From Halopseudomonas laoshanensis (GTDB lineage: Bacteria; Pseudomonadota; Gammaproteobacteria; Pseudomonadales; Pseudomonadaceae): a stretch of DNA of 64,000 bases. The translations under genes and the position numbers were made by a program. Positions 8,759 through 19,030 of this stretch are shown here, one piece after another (within the stretch, counting starts at the first letter, position 1; the number at the start of each line of letters is the position of its first letter). Location of the stretch: the NCBI RefSeq assembly GCF_008365385.1, contig NZ_QOVF01000001.1, positions 744,001-808,000 on the forward strand. Direction: 5' to 3'. Below the pieces are notes generated by a model. That model saw nothing but the letters and a program-made list of their open reading frames with translations, was not told where the DNA came from and made no database searches.

Positions 8759-10090
8759 TCAGCTCCTGATAGCCCAGAATTTCAGCTCAAGCCCGGTGAA
8801 CTCACCGGACACATGGAAGGCAAAGCCACCGGAGCGCTCCAGTTGCGAGAGCTCTTCGGAGCTAAGCTCCAGCGCAAAATAGGTCTTGCCGGAATGGAAC
8901 GGGATTTGCCGTGGCGCGACCGGTAGCGGCTTGACCTTGATGCCCGGCAAATGCAGATTGACCAGTTGGCGGATGCGTTCGACCGGGCCGATTTTCAGAT
9001 GCGACGGCAGGCGTTTACGCAGCTCTTCCGAGTCGCAATCGGCGCTGGCGGCGAGTACGAAGGAGGCGCTGCCGAGCAGTGTGTGGTCCTGCAGCGGCGA
9101 TACCTGGATGCCGTACTGGCGTTGCTGCAACACCAGTTCGACCGCGTGCTGTTCGAGCACCATTGAGAGTACCTGGCGTATCGCATCCATCAGCTTGCGA
9201 AAGCTCTGACCCAGATCGTTGTGTTGATAGCGGCTATCCAGACGTGGGCGCTTGGTCTCGCTGGCAAAGGTCGAAAGCTCGCCGAGCAGCCCCAGCAACT
9301 CGCGGTACATCTGTTCGGGATGTACCTGCTCTATGCCCTGGTAATGCCGCAGCACCGGCTCGTGCCGGTTGATTAACTGCAGCATCATGAAGTCACCAAC
9401 CTCGGCGCCGCCGACTTTGCCAGTAGCGCGAATGCGCTCGGCCAGAATGTCGCCGCGGTGCGTCAGCATGCTGATCACTTCCTTCATGCACGATTGCAGA
9501 AAGGGGCTGGCGTGAAAGTGCAGGTAGGCGGGCACAAAATCCGGATCCAGGCTGACCGCGCCGTCAGGGGTGGTATCGAGGATGTCGCAGATCTTCAGTT
9601 TCACATAGGCGTGATCGTTATGCTGCTCGCCGAGCAACAGACGAAAGTCCGGCAAGCCGCAGCTGACCTGACTGCTGCTGCTGTCCCCGGCATTGGAATC
9701 GGCAACCTGGCTGTCAAAGGCGGTATAGCGCGCCAGTACGTCACGCTGTTCGGGGCGTCGGGTTTCGACATGGTTGCCAGTAACCAGGGGCAGAGCCAGG
9801 TACACCGGACTATTGCTGGTATTGGCCGGTACATCCATTGCCAGCGCTTCGCGCTCATTACCCAATTCGAAGAAACTGCCATCGGGTAGCAGGCCGCTGG
9901 CCTGGCTGATGACCAGCTTGCCCATATTGAGGAACTGGGTATCAATCTCCAGGTTGAAAAAACCCCAGGCGTAATGGCTCATTCGCCGGGTACGGCTGGT
10001 CAGTTGGTGATCCAGGTAGCGGTCGTTCTGCTGGAAGTGTTGCGGGCGCAGCAGCATGCCTTCTTGCCAGACGACTTTTTGGCTCATCAT
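8759..10090 (-). CDS. tssK: T6SS baseplate protein TssK
   Basis: TssK forms the trimeric connector joining the TssEFG baseplate wedge to TssLM. The 443-residue product starts with the family signature KVVWQEGMLLRPQHFQQND and continues through the shoulder and head domains to the C-terminus without interruption. Length is normal (440-450). It is flanked by tssJ (3-bp gap) and tssL (5-bp gap). In P. aeruginosa HSI-II naming this is hsiJ2. Confidence 0.96.
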   Translation of the reverse strand: MMSQKVVWQEGMLLRPQHFQQNDRYLDHQLTSRTRRMSHYAWGFFNLEIDTQFLNMGKLVISQASGLLPDGSFFELGNEREALAMDVPANTSNSPVYLALPLVTGNHVETRRPEQRDVLARYTAFDSQVADSNAGDSSSSQVSCGLPDFRLLLGEQHNDHAYVKLKICDILDTTPDGAVSLDPDFVPAYLHFHASPFLQSCMKEVISMLTHRGDILAERIRATGKVGGAEVGDFMMLQLINRHEPVLRHYQGIEQVHPEQMYRELLGLLGELSTFASETKRPRLDSRYQHNDLGQSFRKLMDAIRQVLSMVLEQHAVELVLQQRQYGIQVSPLQDHTLLGSASFVLAASADCDSEELRKRLPSHLKIGPVERIRQLVNLHLPGIKVKPLPVAPRQIPFHSGKTYFALELSSEELSQLERSGGFAFHVSGEFTGLELKFWAIRS

Positions 10091-10093
10091 GGC

Positions 10094-10585
10094 TTAGTCC
10101 TTGTCCTTGTCGTCGCTGTCCAGCTCCCGAATCCCTTCGGCATCCAGGCGCAGCTTGATCTGGTTCAGGCCTTTTTCTTCCAGCGGAATAATGAAACGCC
10201 AGTTGGTATCGGGCAGATTGCGATAAGCGGCGAGTACGGCTACGTAGCGGCTGCCTTCCTGGACCGCCAGTTTCAGCTCGCGTTTCTCGCCGGGGCGCAG
10301 CTCCAGCTCTTCGATGGCGATCAGGTCCGGGGACAGTGCTTCGCGCGGGCGCTGATAGAGGGTGAAAAAATCCGCATTTTCGAAAGCAACCGGATGCTTG
10401 AGTTCCATCAGGTGCAGGACGATGGGTGAAGGCCGATCGGTCAGGTCGGGATTGAGCTGGCTGCTGCCTTCCAGCGTCAGATCCAGTTTGGTCAGGTCGG
10501 AATAGGGCGACACCGTTGAACAGCCGGTTAACACAAACAGGCTGGTGGCCAGGGCCAGAAGAATAGCTTTATACATGGTGGTCAT
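10094..10585 (-). CDS. tssJ: T6SS outer-membrane lipoprotein TssJ
   Basis: TssJ anchors the membrane complex to the outer membrane through its lipid and binds periplasmic TssM. The 163-residue precursor has a signal peptide with lipobox LTGC (Cys about 22). A transthyretin-like beta domain follows, with the family loop region (PSPIVLHLMELKHPVAFENADFF). An acidic tail (DSDDKDKD) ends the protein and is a little unusual. The start overlaps the end of the FHA gene by 4 bp. It corresponds to lip2 of HSI-II. Confidence 0.93.
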   Translation of the reverse strand: MTTMYKAILLALATSLFVLTGCSTVSPYSDLTKLDLTLEGSSQLNPDLTDRPSPIVLHLMELKHPVAFENADFFTLYQRPREALSPDLIAIEELELRPGEKRELKLAVQEGSRYVAVLAAYRNLPDTNWRFIIPLEEKGLNQIKLRLDAEGIRELDSDDKDKD

Positions 10586-11781
10586 CCTTGATGATCGGTG
10601 TTGAGAGTGGCAATCAGGCGGATCTGCTCTTCATAGGCGACAACGAAATCACGCGCATATAGGCGCTGGCTCCAGTTGTCATCGCGTTGCAGCGCTTGAT
10701 ACAGGTGGGTGTAGGCGCGCCAACGGCTGCCTGCGGTGTTCATCAATGACTTGTTCTCGCGCTCGAAGCGCAGCGTCAGTTGCTCTGGCGACAGGTGCTC
10801 AAGAATGCTTTTTACCGCCGCTCGGCTGGCGGCAATCAGCGCTACCTGATGCGCCTGCAGATCCCGGAACGAACGATTGATGGCCTGCTCGGCGGGCATC
10901 TCGGTCGCGGCGGGACGCAACAGGCTGCCCATCGCCTGACGGCTTTCGCTGCTGAATTTCAGCGGATTGGTACTGACCTGTTCGACGCTGGTCACTGCCA
11001 GTTTCATCTCGGCTTTCAGCTCATTGCGGTTGCGCAGGCTCTGTTGCAGGCTCCCGACGCTTTGCTTGAGAAGGCGCGCGGCCTTGAGTGCCAGCGCCTG
11101 GCGCTGCGGTTCATCCAGACCTTCCAGACTGACGCCTAGCGCATCGCCGAAGCTCTGCCAGAACGGCTCAGGTTGGCCGGCAGGAGCGGCTGCCGGCTGG
11201 GGCGCAGGCGGTGCCGGGGCGGGGGCGGCGACCAATTCGGGCACCGTCAGATTCTCCATGTTGATGGGGGCGTAGTCGGGTGCTTGCGCGGGCTCGGCAT
11301 GCGCGCTTTGGCTGAACATCGCCAGGTCGTCACCCGCGGCGTACATGGCTTCCTGTTGGTCCAGCGCGTTGAGCGGATCCAGGTCGAGGAAGGCATCGTC
11401 CGGGATGATGCTGCCGGCGTCCTGCGGGCGGCCCAGATCCTCGCTGAAGACGGCGGGGTCCTGCATGACGCGGGCGCGGATCTCGAAGTCGCCGAACGCG
11501 TAGAGGGTGCCATGTTCGATGCGCTGCGGTTGCCCCTTGGGCAGCGGCGTGTTGCCGGGTTTGAGCAGAATGCCGTTGCTGCTGGTATCGGTCAGAAAGA
11601 AGGCACCGTCCTCGAAGCTCACTTGCGCGTGCCGCCCGGACACTACGCGTTTGCGGTCGGGAATGACCCAGTCGCAATCCTCGGCGCGGCCGATAATGCC
11701 TCCCGCCTGGCGGAAGGTCTTGGTGACCGGCATGCCGCTGATAAACTGCTCAGAGCCGACCATATCCAGAATCAGTTCCAT
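10582..11781 (-). CDS. fha2: T6SS FHA-domain protein (Fha2/TagH)
   Basis: This forkhead-associated protein probably binds phosphothreonine made by Stk1 and so connects the kinase to secretion control. The FHA domain occupies about residues 15-90, with GR, SGRHA and DTSSNGI motifs that carry the conserved phosphopeptide-binding residues. A Pro/Ala-rich linker lies around 190-215, and the C-terminal half is the TagH-type helical domain (PFWQSFGDALGVSLEGL onward). Length (399) is ordinary. Its 3' end overlaps tssJ by 4 bp, and a small lipoprotein gene precedes it. Confidence 0.93.
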   Translation of the reverse strand: MELILDMVGSEQFISGMPVTKTFRQAGGIIGRAEDCDWVIPDRKRVVSGRHAQVSFEDGAFFLTDTSSNGILLKPGNTPLPKGQPQRIEHGTLYAFGDFEIRARVMQDPAVFSEDLGRPQDAGSIIPDDAFLDLDPLNALDQQEAMYAAGDDLAMFSQSAHAEPAQAPDYAPINMENLTVPELVAAPAPAPPAPQPAAAPAGQPEPFWQSFGDALGVSLEGLDEPQRQALALKAARLLKQSVGSLQQSLRNRNELKAEMKLAVTSVEQVSTNPLKFSSESRQAMGSLLRPAATEMPAEQAINRSFRDLQAHQVALIAASRAAVKSILEHLSPEQLTLRFERENKSLMNTAGSRWRAYTHLYQALQRDDNWSQRLYARDFVVAYEEQIRLIATLNTDHQG

Positions 11782-11801
11782 GATGCTGTTCTCCTTTGCG
11801 G

Positions 11802-11939
11802 CTACTCGCCGCGGTTTACCGACTGCGGGTCACCCAGGGGGCGGTAATCATCGTCGTTGAACTTGTGGTTGCCCGAGCAGGCGCTCAGGCTGACGGCCAA
11901 CAGGAGCAGGGCGACGGGCCAGTAGCGACGTGTGTTCAT
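11802..11939 (-). CDS. Small lipoprotein between sfa2 and fha2 (orfX position)
   Basis: The 45-residue precursor starts MNTRRYWPVALLLLAVSLSAC. The hydrophobic stretch and lipobox LSAC predict cleavage and lipidation, leaving a mature peptide of only about 25 residues that is rich in Asp and Asn. GAGGA lies 7 nt before the ATG at 11939. The same frame is open to 12029 but without a ribosome site, and this longer form would hide the signal peptide. P. aeruginosa HSI-II has an unnamed small gene at this position (orfX), so it may be a conserved accessory part of the operon. Its function is unknown. Confidence 0.72.
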   Translation of the reverse strand: MNTRRYWPVALLLLAVSLSACSGNHKFNDDDYRPLGDPQSVNRGE

Positions 11940-12021
11940 GGGTACTTCCTCGTTTTCGGGCGGCTTGATGCCGGTACTGTTTAAAAAAGGGATGGAGGTT
12001 AAAAAATCGGGTTTGCGCGGT

Positions 12022-13590
12022 TTAGGCATTGTTCTTCCCTCTGCTGGCCTTGAGCTCTGCGGGGCAGATATTCAGCCGCTGCATGCGGTATAACAGCGTG
12101 CGGCGGGGTAGCCCGAGTTCGGTGGCGGCGCTGGTCTGATTGCCCTGATTCTTGCGCAGGCAGTCCACCAGCAGGTTGCGTTCCACTCGCTCCATGCGTT
12201 CGCGCAGGCTCAACTGACCTTCATTGTTCGGGGAGCCAGGCAGGTTGAAGTGCTCAGGCAGCAGCAGGTTGCCGTCGCACAACAGCAGGGCGCGGGCGAT
12301 CAGGCCTTTGAGCTCGCGTACGTTGCCGGGAAACTCGTGACTGGCGAGCTGTTCCAGTGCGGCATCGGACCAGCGGCATTGTTCGCGTTGCAGGAATGAA
12401 CACGCCGCTTCGACGAATTCGCGCGCGAGCAGCAGAATATCCTCGCCGCGTTCACGTAATGGCGGCAGGTGGATGGGGAAGTGCGTCAGACGATAGAACA
12501 GGTCTTCGCGAAACAGCCCGGCTTGCACTTGCTCCAGTAATTGATGGTGGGTCGCGGTGACCACGCGCACATCCACTTTGTGCGTTTCGTTGCTGCCAAG
12601 CGGGCGCAGCTCGCCTTCCTGCAGCACCCGCAGCAACTTGGCTTGCAGCAGCAGCGGCATATCGCCAATCTCGTCGAGAAACAGCGTGCCGCCATCTGCG
12701 GCATCGAACAGTCCCTTGTGATCGCGGTCAGCGCCACTGAAGGCACCTTTGCGGTAGCCGAACAGTTCGCTCTCAAGCAGATTTTCCGGCATTGCCGCGC
12801 AGTTCAAGGCGATAAAGGCTTTGCTGCGGCGCAGACCGAAATCATGGATGGCGCGGGCGACCAGTTCCTTGCCGGTGCCGGTCTCGCCAGTGATCAATAC
12901 CGTAACCGGGTTGTGCAGCACTTTGCTGATCAGGCTGTAGACCTGCTTCATGCCGGCACTTTCGCCAATCAGACCGAAGTGCTCACGGCTTGGTGCAGAG
13001 ATCTGGGTGGCCACGGCGGCCGGTTCCGCCAATTGACGTGGGCGACCAAGCAGTTGCATTTGCGCAACGGCGAAATTGCCCAGCATTAGCAGCGCCTCAT
13101 CCATTTGCCCGAGTTCACCAGGAGTGCGGCTGGCGGTGACCAAGAGGCCGCGCACGTGCTGCTGTTCATCGGTCAACGGCAAGCACAGCAAACTACCCCA
13201 GGGTTGATCGCCGTCAGGCAGAAACGCAGTACTGTGCAGATCGGCATCCAGGTTGTTCATTAGCAGCGGACGGTTCTGGCACAAGCAGTATTGCAGCAGA
13301 TGCATGTCGGAATAGTCGCTGGATACGCTGACACTCTCGGGCATCTGCAGTTGCCCCTGGTACCACTGGGCGCAGAGCGAAAGACGCGTCTGGGTGACGT
13401 CCAGCAGGTACAGTTGGCTCAGAGTGCAGTCGCTGAGTTGTGCGCAGGCTTCCACCAGAGCGCTGGATAACGCGCTCGGAGTACGCAGCACTGACAAGGC
13501 GGCGAAGCGTTCCAGCATTGATTCGGCGAACTGCAAGGGTCGCGGTATCTGGGCAAACATCTGTGCGGTCGGGACGTCAGTCGAATTCAC
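12022..13590 (-). CDS. sfa2: Sigma-54-dependent activator of the T6SS operon (Sfa2 type)
   Basis: This is an enhancer-binding protein of 522 residues. An N-terminal GAF-like sensor region (about 25-185) takes the place of a response-regulator receiver. The AAA+ domain has Walker A GETGTGKE, the sigma-54 contact loop GAFSGA (Ser in place of the usual Thr), Walker [13 protein letters not shown] and the sensor segment [10 protein letters not shown] Fis-type helix-turn-helix ([20 protein letters not shown]) lies near the C-terminus. Its start overlaps clpV by 14 bp. By analogy with HSI-II Sfa proteins, it would act with RpoN on T6SS or secreted-component promoters. A sigma-54-like site and a dyad upstream of tssA are plausible targets. 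Confidence 0.92.
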   Translation of the reverse strand: MNSTDVPTAQMFAQIPRPLQFAESMLERFAALSVLRTPSALSSALVEACAQLSDCTLSQLYLLDVTQTRLSLCAQWYQGQLQMPESVSVSSDYSDMHLLQYCLCQNRPLLMNNLDADLHSTAFLPDGDQPWGSLLCLPLTDEQQHVRGLLVTASRTPGELGQMDEALLMLGNFAVAQMQLLGRPRQLAEPAAVATQISAPSREHFGLIGESAGMKQVYSLISKVLHNPVTVLITGETGTGKELVARAIHDFGLRRSKAFIALNCAAMPENLLESELFGYRKGAFSGADRDHKGLFDAADGGTLFLDEIGDMPLLLQAKLLRVLQEGELRPLGSNETHKVDVRVVTATHHQLLEQVQAGLFREDLFYRLTHFPIHLPPLRERGEDILLLAREFVEAACSFLQREQCRWSDAALEQLASHEFPGNVRELKGLIARALLLCDGNLLLPEHFNLPGSPNNEGQLSLRERMERVERNLLVDCLRKNQGNQTSAATELGLPRRTLLYRMQRLNICPAELKASRGKNNA

Positions 13591-16162
13591 AGGTCACTGC
13601 TCCTTCGCTGTCGAGCGTGGCATGTGCGCGGTGCACTGCTTCGCCGCTGGCCATGGCTTCCAACAGGCGATCAACTGCCAGCGGTTGCAGTTGCTGGTCT
13701 ATCAGCCGGTCGATCAGCCGGGCACCGCTGTCGCTGCGGGCGCACCGCGCAGCGAAATGATCAACCAATGCCGGGCAATGCGTGAAAGTCAGGTCACGAC
13801 GCTGCAGGCGTTCTCCGAAACGCGCCAACTTCATGTTGATCAGTTGCTGCAGTACTTCACCTGCAATCGGGTAGTAGGGCACCACTTGCATGCGGGCCAG
13901 TAGCGCGGGTTTGAAATGCTGACTCAGGCTCGGGCGGATCGCCTCTTCCAACTGCTCCGGGTCCGGCCGTTGCGCGTCCTGGCAAAGGTGAACTATCTGT
14001 TCGCTGGCCAGGTTCGAGGTCATCAGGATCAGCGTATTGCGGAAGTTGATTTCCCGGCCTTCGCCGTCATTGGCTACACCCTTGTCGAATATCTGATAAA
14101 AAATATTCATCACATCAGGGTCGGCTTTCTCTACTTCATCGAGCAGTATTACCGAGTAAGGCTTCTGCCTGACGGCTTCGGTAAGCATGCCGCCCTCGCC
14201 GTAGCCGACGTATCCGGGTGGCGCGCCGATCAGCCGCGATACCGTGTGCTTCTCCTGAAATTCGGACATGTTGATGGTGGTCAGAAAGCGCTCACCGCCA
14301 TACAGCAGGTCAGCCAGCGACAGGGCGGTTTCGGTTTTGCCGACGCCACTGGGGCCGACCAGCAGGAATACGCCGACTGGCGCGTCAGCTCGGTTCAAGC
14401 CGGCGGCGCTGGCGCGCATCGCCCGATCCAGCGCTGCAACTGCCTGCTCCTGGCCACGCACGCGCTGACGCAGGTTATCGGCAAAGTGGCTGACACTGGC
14501 GTTGTGCTCCCGGGCCAGTTGCGACAAGGGCACTCCGGTCCAGTGACTGATCACTTCGGCGATCAGCCGGGGGCAGACCTCGTGACTGACCAGGCGCTCT
14601 TGCGTTTGCGCCTGCGCCAGCTCGGTTTGAGTCTCGCGCAAGCTAGCTTCCAGCGCTGTAAGATCTTCTCCGTGTGAACTGTCATCAGCGCGCGCGGCAG
14701 CGCATTGCTGACGTAGCTCCAGCAAACTCTCGGCGAGTGCTTTTTGTGTCAACCAGCGAGCTTCCATCGCAGTAATGCTGGCATGGTCTTCGTCGAGCGT
14801 ACTTTGCAGCCCGGCAAGTTCATCAGCATTAATGGCCAGCCCCGCCTGATGGTCGCGGGTGCCTGCCAGCAGTTGGCGTTGATTTTCTGCAATCCGAGTG
14901 CGCAACCTTTCCAGCGCGTCTGGGGCGGCTGCGAGGCTGATCCGCACTCTGGCGCAGGCGGTGTCCAGCACATCAACAGCCTTGTCCGGCAACTGCCGGC
15001 CTGCCAGATAACGGGCGGATAGTTCGGCGGCGGCCACCACTGCGTCATCGCGCAGGTAGATGCCATGGCTTTTTTCATACACCGGCGCCAGGCCACGCAG
15101 GATGGTGACCGCTTCGCTGATGCTGGGTTCGTGCAACTGCACCGGCTGAAAACGTCGGGCCAGGGCCGGGTCTTTCTCAAAATACTGTTTGTATTCGCTC
15201 CAGGTAGTAGCGGCGATGGTGCGCAGCTCGCCGCGCGCGAGTGCCGGTTTGAGCAGGTTGGCCGCGTCGCCACTGCCGGCCTGACCGCCGGCACCGATCA
15301 GGGTATGGGCCTCATCGACAAACAGAATGATCGGCGTGACCGAGGCTTTGACCTCATCGATCACACCCTGAAGGCGTTTTTCGAATTCGCCCTTGATGCT
15401 GGCGCCGGCCTGGAGCAGGCCGAGATCCAGGCAGTGCAGCTCCACCCCTTGCAGCGCAGCGGGCACTTCGCCTTGTACTATGCGTAATGCCAGGCCTTCT
15501 ACCACGGCGGTCTTGCCGACCCCGGCTTCACCGACGACGATGGGATTGTTCTTGCGCCGGCGGGCGAGGATGTCGATCATCTGCCGAATCGCTGCATCGC
15601 GACACAGCACAGGGTCCAAGCGACCGTCGCGTGCCTGCTGGGTAAAGTTGTGGGTGAAGCGGCTTAGCGCGGAATCCGCACCTTTGGACGGTTGCGGCAC
15701 GGCTTTTGTGGCTTGCTGGGCCAGCGCGTAATCACGCAAGCGTTCAGCATTCAGCTTGCTCAGCAGTGGCTGCAACTGGCTGCCGGCGTAACGCAGCGGG
15801 TTACGCAGTAGCGCCAGTACCAGTGCGGCCTGATCAACCTGACTCTGGCCCAGCTCGAGACTGGCTACTAAGAGCGCATCCTGAAGCCATTGCACCAGCT
15901 CCAGTGAAAAGGCCGGGTTGCGCGAGGCGCTGTCTTCAGTGCAGGGTTGCAGGATCCGGGCAAATTCACCGGCATCCAGTTGCGCATCCTGCAGCGCGCG
16001 GTGCAGCACGCTGTCATTGCGCTCCAGGAGCCCGAGAAGCAAGTCCTCGACCAACACTTTGCTGCCACGCCGCACCACACAGCGCTCGGCGGCGGCTTCC
16101 AGGTCCTGCCGGCTTCGGGCATCCAGCGCCTGTACCAGTTGTTGTAAATCTACATCGATCAT
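13577..16162 (-). CDS. clpV: T6SS sheath-disassembly ATPase ClpV
   Basis: ClpV (TssH) is a hexameric AAA+ unfoldase that recycles contracted TssBC sheath. The 861-residue product has an N-terminal Clp-N-like domain (about 1-150), a first ATPase domain with Walker [11 protein letters not shown] and Walker [11 protein letters not shown], and a middle coiled coil. The second ATPase domain has [10 protein letters not shown] and [10 protein letters not shown]. Length and two-domain layout are normal for ClpV. It starts 15 bp after tssG and overlaps the downstream activator gene by 14 bp. Confidence 0.96.
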   Translation of the reverse strand: MIDVDLQQLVQALDARSRQDLEAAAERCVVRRGSKVLVEDLLLGLLERNDSVLHRALQDAQLDAGEFARILQPCTEDSASRNPAFSLELVQWLQDALLVASLELGQSQVDQAALVLALLRNPLRYAGSQLQPLLSKLNAERLRDYALAQQATKAVPQPSKGADSALSRFTHNFTQQARDGRLDPVLCRDAAIRQMIDILARRRKNNPIVVGEAGVGKTAVVEGLALRIVQGEVPAALQGVELHCLDLGLLQAGASIKGEFEKRLQGVIDEVKASVTPIILFVDEAHTLIGAGGQAGSGDAANLLKPALARGELRTIAATTWSEYKQYFEKDPALARRFQPVQLHEPSISEAVTILRGLAPVYEKSHGIYLRDDAVVAAAELSARYLAGRQLPDKAVDVLDTACARVRISLAAAPDALERLRTRIAENQRQLLAGTRDHQAGLAINADELAGLQSTLDEDHASITAMEARWLTQKALAESLLELRQQCAAARADDSSHGEDLTALEASLRETQTELAQAQTQERLVSHEVCPRLIAEVISHWTGVPLSQLAREHNASVSHFADNLRQRVRGQEQAVAALDRAMRASAAGLNRADAPVGVFLLVGPSGVGKTETALSLADLLYGGERFLTTINMSEFQEKHTVSRLIGAPPGYVGYGEGGMLTEAVRQKPYSVILLDEVEKADPDVMNIFYQIFDKGVANDGEGREINFRNTLILMTSNLASEQIVHLCQDAQRPDPEQLEEAIRPSLSQHFKPALLARMQVVPYYPIAGEVLQQLINMKLARFGERLQRRDLTFTHCPALVDHFAARCARSDSGARLIDRLIDQQLQPLAVDRLLEAMASGEAVHRAHATLDSEGAVTCEFD

Positions 16163-16177
16163 GAGGTTATCAATCCT

Positions 16178-17197
16178 TTAATAAGCTTTGCTGCTGAGCG
16201 TTACCGCGGGGTCCGCACAGGCGCCCAAGGCATCGGAGCCTAGCCAACTGGTCCAGCCCAACAGGCAGGGGCTGTCGGCTTGCAGGCGCGGTTCGCGAAC
16301 GGCGTTTTTGCACAACTGCAGGCGGATGTCGTAATCCAGCGGATCACGTAGTGCGAAACGCACCAGCGCGCAGAGCCCGCGAAATTCGGTGCCGGTCGGT
16401 AGAAATTCATGAAAGCGCTCCCAATCCAGCTGTTGGATATGGATGCGAAATTTGCCGCTGCGGTCGCGCACCTGGTCACCCAGGACCAGACTCTCGCCGA
16501 GCGCACTGTTGGCCAGACCAAGACGGTTGTGCTGTTCGGGCTGAACCTCGACCTGGCGCTCCATGCATTGTTCGATATGCAGCGCCTGATGTCGGAAGTA
16601 GTAGCGCAGCACGGATTCGATAACTGCAGCGGATTGCACGCGCAGGCTGAGCAATCCGAGATAGGGCAGTAGACGCTTCCAGTTCAGCTCTGAATTAGAG
16701 CGGATCGACTCGCCACCGAGCCCGATAAGCGAGAACAGTTGGGAAGAGAAGGGGTCCAGAGCGCCGCTGGAGAAGCGTGAGTAATAACGATACTTTTGCC
16801 AGATCGGCAGCAGCAATCGTTGCAGGCGATTATTGAACAGGTCGAGAAATTCGCGGGTCGGATTGCCCTCGGCGGTATCGCCTAATGCCTGTTCAGCGTA
16901 AAACGCCGGCAGGGGCGATCCAGCGCCAAATAGACTGATCAGATTGAGTCGCAGCCGTGCACGGGTTTCGCCGTTCTCACGGAAAAACTCCACCCGTTCT
17001 ATATCGCTGCCGGGGAAGCCCATACTCGGATTTGCCTGGAACTCGATCAGGTTGTAGAGCGCGTCTTCGTTGTGCTCGGGATACTCGTTGCGCAGCCGCT
17101 CCATTACCTGCAGCACACCCTGAAACAGGCTGTACTCGCGGATATTGCGACTCAGCAGGTTCAGAGCAGGGGCTGTTGCCCCATGCGTGGTGTCCAT
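16178..17197 (-). CDS. tssG: T6SS baseplate protein TssG
   Basis: TssG is a baseplate wedge component that binds the TssF dimer. The 339-residue product carries the family N-terminal features (YSLFQGVLQVMERLRNEYPE and IEFQANPSMGFPGSDIERVE) and the characteristic PLPAFYAEQ and FLDLFNNRL segments. Length is normal. The start overlaps the end of tssF by 37 bp; a GGAG about 10 nt upstream supports the ATG at 17197. It corresponds to hsiH2. Confidence 0.95.
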   Translation of the reverse strand: MDTTHGATAPALNLLSRNIREYSLFQGVLQVMERLRNEYPEHNEDALYNLIEFQANPSMGFPGSDIERVEFFRENGETRARLRLNLISLFGAGSPLPAFYAEQALGDTAEGNPTREFLDLFNNRLQRLLLPIWQKYRYYSRFSSGALDPFSSQLFSLIGLGGESIRSNSELNWKRLLPYLGLLSLRVQSAAVIESVLRYYFRHQALHIEQCMERQVEVQPEQHNRLGLANSALGESLVLGDQVRDRSGKFRIHIQQLDWERFHEFLPTGTEFRGLCALVRFALRDPLDYDIRLQLCKNAVREPRLQADSPCLLGWTSWLGSDALGACADPAVTLSSKAY

Positions 17198-18948
17198 TGG
17201 TAAATCTCTCCTTTGCTGCTGCGCACGATCAGCTCGTGATAGGAATTGAGGCTGGCGTACAGCGCGAAAAATTCGTTCAGAATGGAGGCGAACACGAACA
17301 GATCGCCTTCACCCAGATAGCCGTCAGTGTCCATCTCCAGTTGGGTGCGCACGCCGCGTATGGGTAGGCCGCGATAGAGCCTGTCGACGCTGCTGTGGCT
17401 GATGTTCTTCAGACCGTTGAGCAGGCGCTGGCTGACCTTGGCGGCGTGCTGGTCGTAATGGCGTGGCAGGTCGTAGGTTTCAAGAATCACCTTGAGCGCC
17501 TCGACGTTGGCCAACGACAGGTAGTTCAGTGACATATTGCTGATCAGCTTCCAGAGAAAATCCTGCTGCAGCGGCGGTGCATAGCTCGCTGTTACCGCGC
17601 TGATGTTGCGAAATCGCAGAAATTCCGGGGTGCCCTCGCTGGAGCGGCAGATTGCGCCGAGTGGCAGCTGTAATGGCAGGTTCTGGTTGGTGCAGGTCAG
17701 CTCCACCGACAGCGTCTCGTGCTGCTCGAAGCTGCGCATGCCGAAACTCAGGTAGGTGTCCATGCCGTCATCGAGCAACGAGGGGTTCTGCCGTAGGCTG
17801 TAATAGGGGCGCGCCTCGGGAAAGTCGAAGCTGGCGTCATGCTCGAATGACTCGAAGGGTACGTATTCCTCGTAGCCCATGCCGCCGGGCTTCCAGCCGG
17901 TCACCCGGTCGACGGAGAACACGCCGCAATGTGCACTTTCATATTCGGCCGGGCGCAGCATGTATCTGTCCTGGCGACCGTCGAGACGAATGGGCGTGGC
18001 ATCATGGGCGAACAAGTTGACTATGGGTGTGCAATACAGACGAATATTGTCCAGCGTCGGCTTGATCCGCTGCGAGCCCGAGCGATTGAGTTCTATACGC
18101 AATTCAAAGCCGCCGGTGCGCTTAAGCAGATCCTCGGAAAAGCCTTGAATGGCTTTCAGCCCGCCGATGTCGACGAACAGGAATTTCTCCTGAAACGCGA
18201 AGTACTCCTGTAAGTAGCGGTAGCCGCGAAAGGTATTGACCGGGTAGGGCACCAACGCTTCATCTTCGGCAAAACCGGCCGGCTTGATCAGGCTGCGATC
18301 AAGTTTCAGGCCCGGCACAGGGCGGTCAAAGCTGTCTTTCAAGGGTTTGCCGGCGCTGTCCAGCAGCACCAGCTGGATATCCTCGGTGTGCCGCAGCAGG
18401 CTGAGATATAACGTCTGGCTGATATAACGTTCACCGGCCAGGTGCAGGCGCAGGTTATCCAGTTGAACATCGGCGAGCTTGCCGCCATTCACACCCAGCC
18501 GCAGGCTCAGCAGTGCGCCGTCACCCTTGACCGAATAGTCCACGGCGCGCATCGCCAGGGCGGTCAGCTCGGTATTGGCGGTGGTCCTGAAACGGCAGGC
18601 TACGCCCTTGATCGGATTGGATTCCACTGGCGTATCGCGGGGTACGATCACTGCTGCGCCGGGTGCCGACATGGGCTCGAACTGCAACATACTGAAAGCC
18701 GGCAGCGGGCGCATATAGTTGGGCCAGAGCAGGTACATCAACGAGTGCGTCAGCTCCGGCAGCTCGTCATCGAGCTTTTGCCGGAGGCGCCCGGTAAGAA
18801 AGGCGAAGCCTTCCAGCAGACGCTCGACGTCAGGATCACGGCCGCTCTGGCCCAAAAACGGGGCGAGCGCCGGGCTGCGTTCGGCAAAGCGCTTGCCGAG
18901 CTGACGCAATGCGGTCAACTCACCTTGATAGTAATGATTGAATGACAT
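17161..18948 (-). CDS. tssF: T6SS baseplate protein TssF
   Basis: TssF is the large wedge protein of the baseplate (phage gp6-like). The 595-residue product begins NHYYQGELTALRQLGKRFAE and contains the typical DPDVERLLEGFAFLTGRLRQKLDDELPELT stretch in two adjacent parts, followed by LLWPNYMRPLPAFSMLQFEP. Length is as expected for the family. The gap to the upstream tssE gene is 82 bp and carries a GC-rich hairpin. It overlaps tssG by 37 bp. Confidence 0.95.
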   Translation of the reverse strand: MSFNHYYQGELTALRQLGKRFAERSPALAPFLGQSGRDPDVERLLEGFAFLTGRLRQKLDDELPELTHSLMYLLWPNYMRPLPAFSMLQFEPMSAPGAAVIVPRDTPVESNPIKGVACRFRTTANTELTALAMRAVDYSVKGDGALLSLRLGVNGGKLADVQLDNLRLHLAGERYISQTLYLSLLRHTEDIQLVLLDSAGKPLKDSFDRPVPGLKLDRSLIKPAGFAEDEALVPYPVNTFRGYRYLQEYFAFQEKFLFVDIGGLKAIQGFSEDLLKRTGGFELRIELNRSGSQRIKPTLDNIRLYCTPIVNLFAHDATPIRLDGRQDRYMLRPAEYESAHCGVFSVDRVTGWKPGGMGYEEYVPFESFEHDASFDFPEARPYYSLRQNPSLLDDGMDTYLSFGMRSFEQHETLSVELTCTNQNLPLQLPLGAICRSSEGTPEFLRFRNISAVTASYAPPLQQDFLWKLISNMSLNYLSLANVEALKVILETYDLPRHYDQHAAKVSQRLLNGLKNISHSSVDRLYRGLPIRGVRTQLEMDTDGYLGEGDLFVFASILNEFFALYASLNSYHELIVRSSKGEIYQWTPRMGQQPLL

Positions 18949-19000
18949 TCAGCCAGTCTCTGGTATTCGCGGTGTTCGAAAATTCTTTGGTGGCAAATCG

Positions 19001-19021
19001 GTGCCGCGCGACACGCGGCAC
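19001..19021. repeat. GC-rich hairpin in the tssE-tssF gap
   Basis: GTGCCGCG (19001-19008) and CGCGGCAC (19014-19021) are perfect 8-bp arms around a 5-nt loop, in the only sizeable gap of the first half of the T6SS operon. There is no T-tract, so it is more likely an mRNA-processing or stability stem, or a leaky terminator, than a strong terminator. Confidence 0.5.
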
Positions 19022-19030
19022 TGCCTGCTT

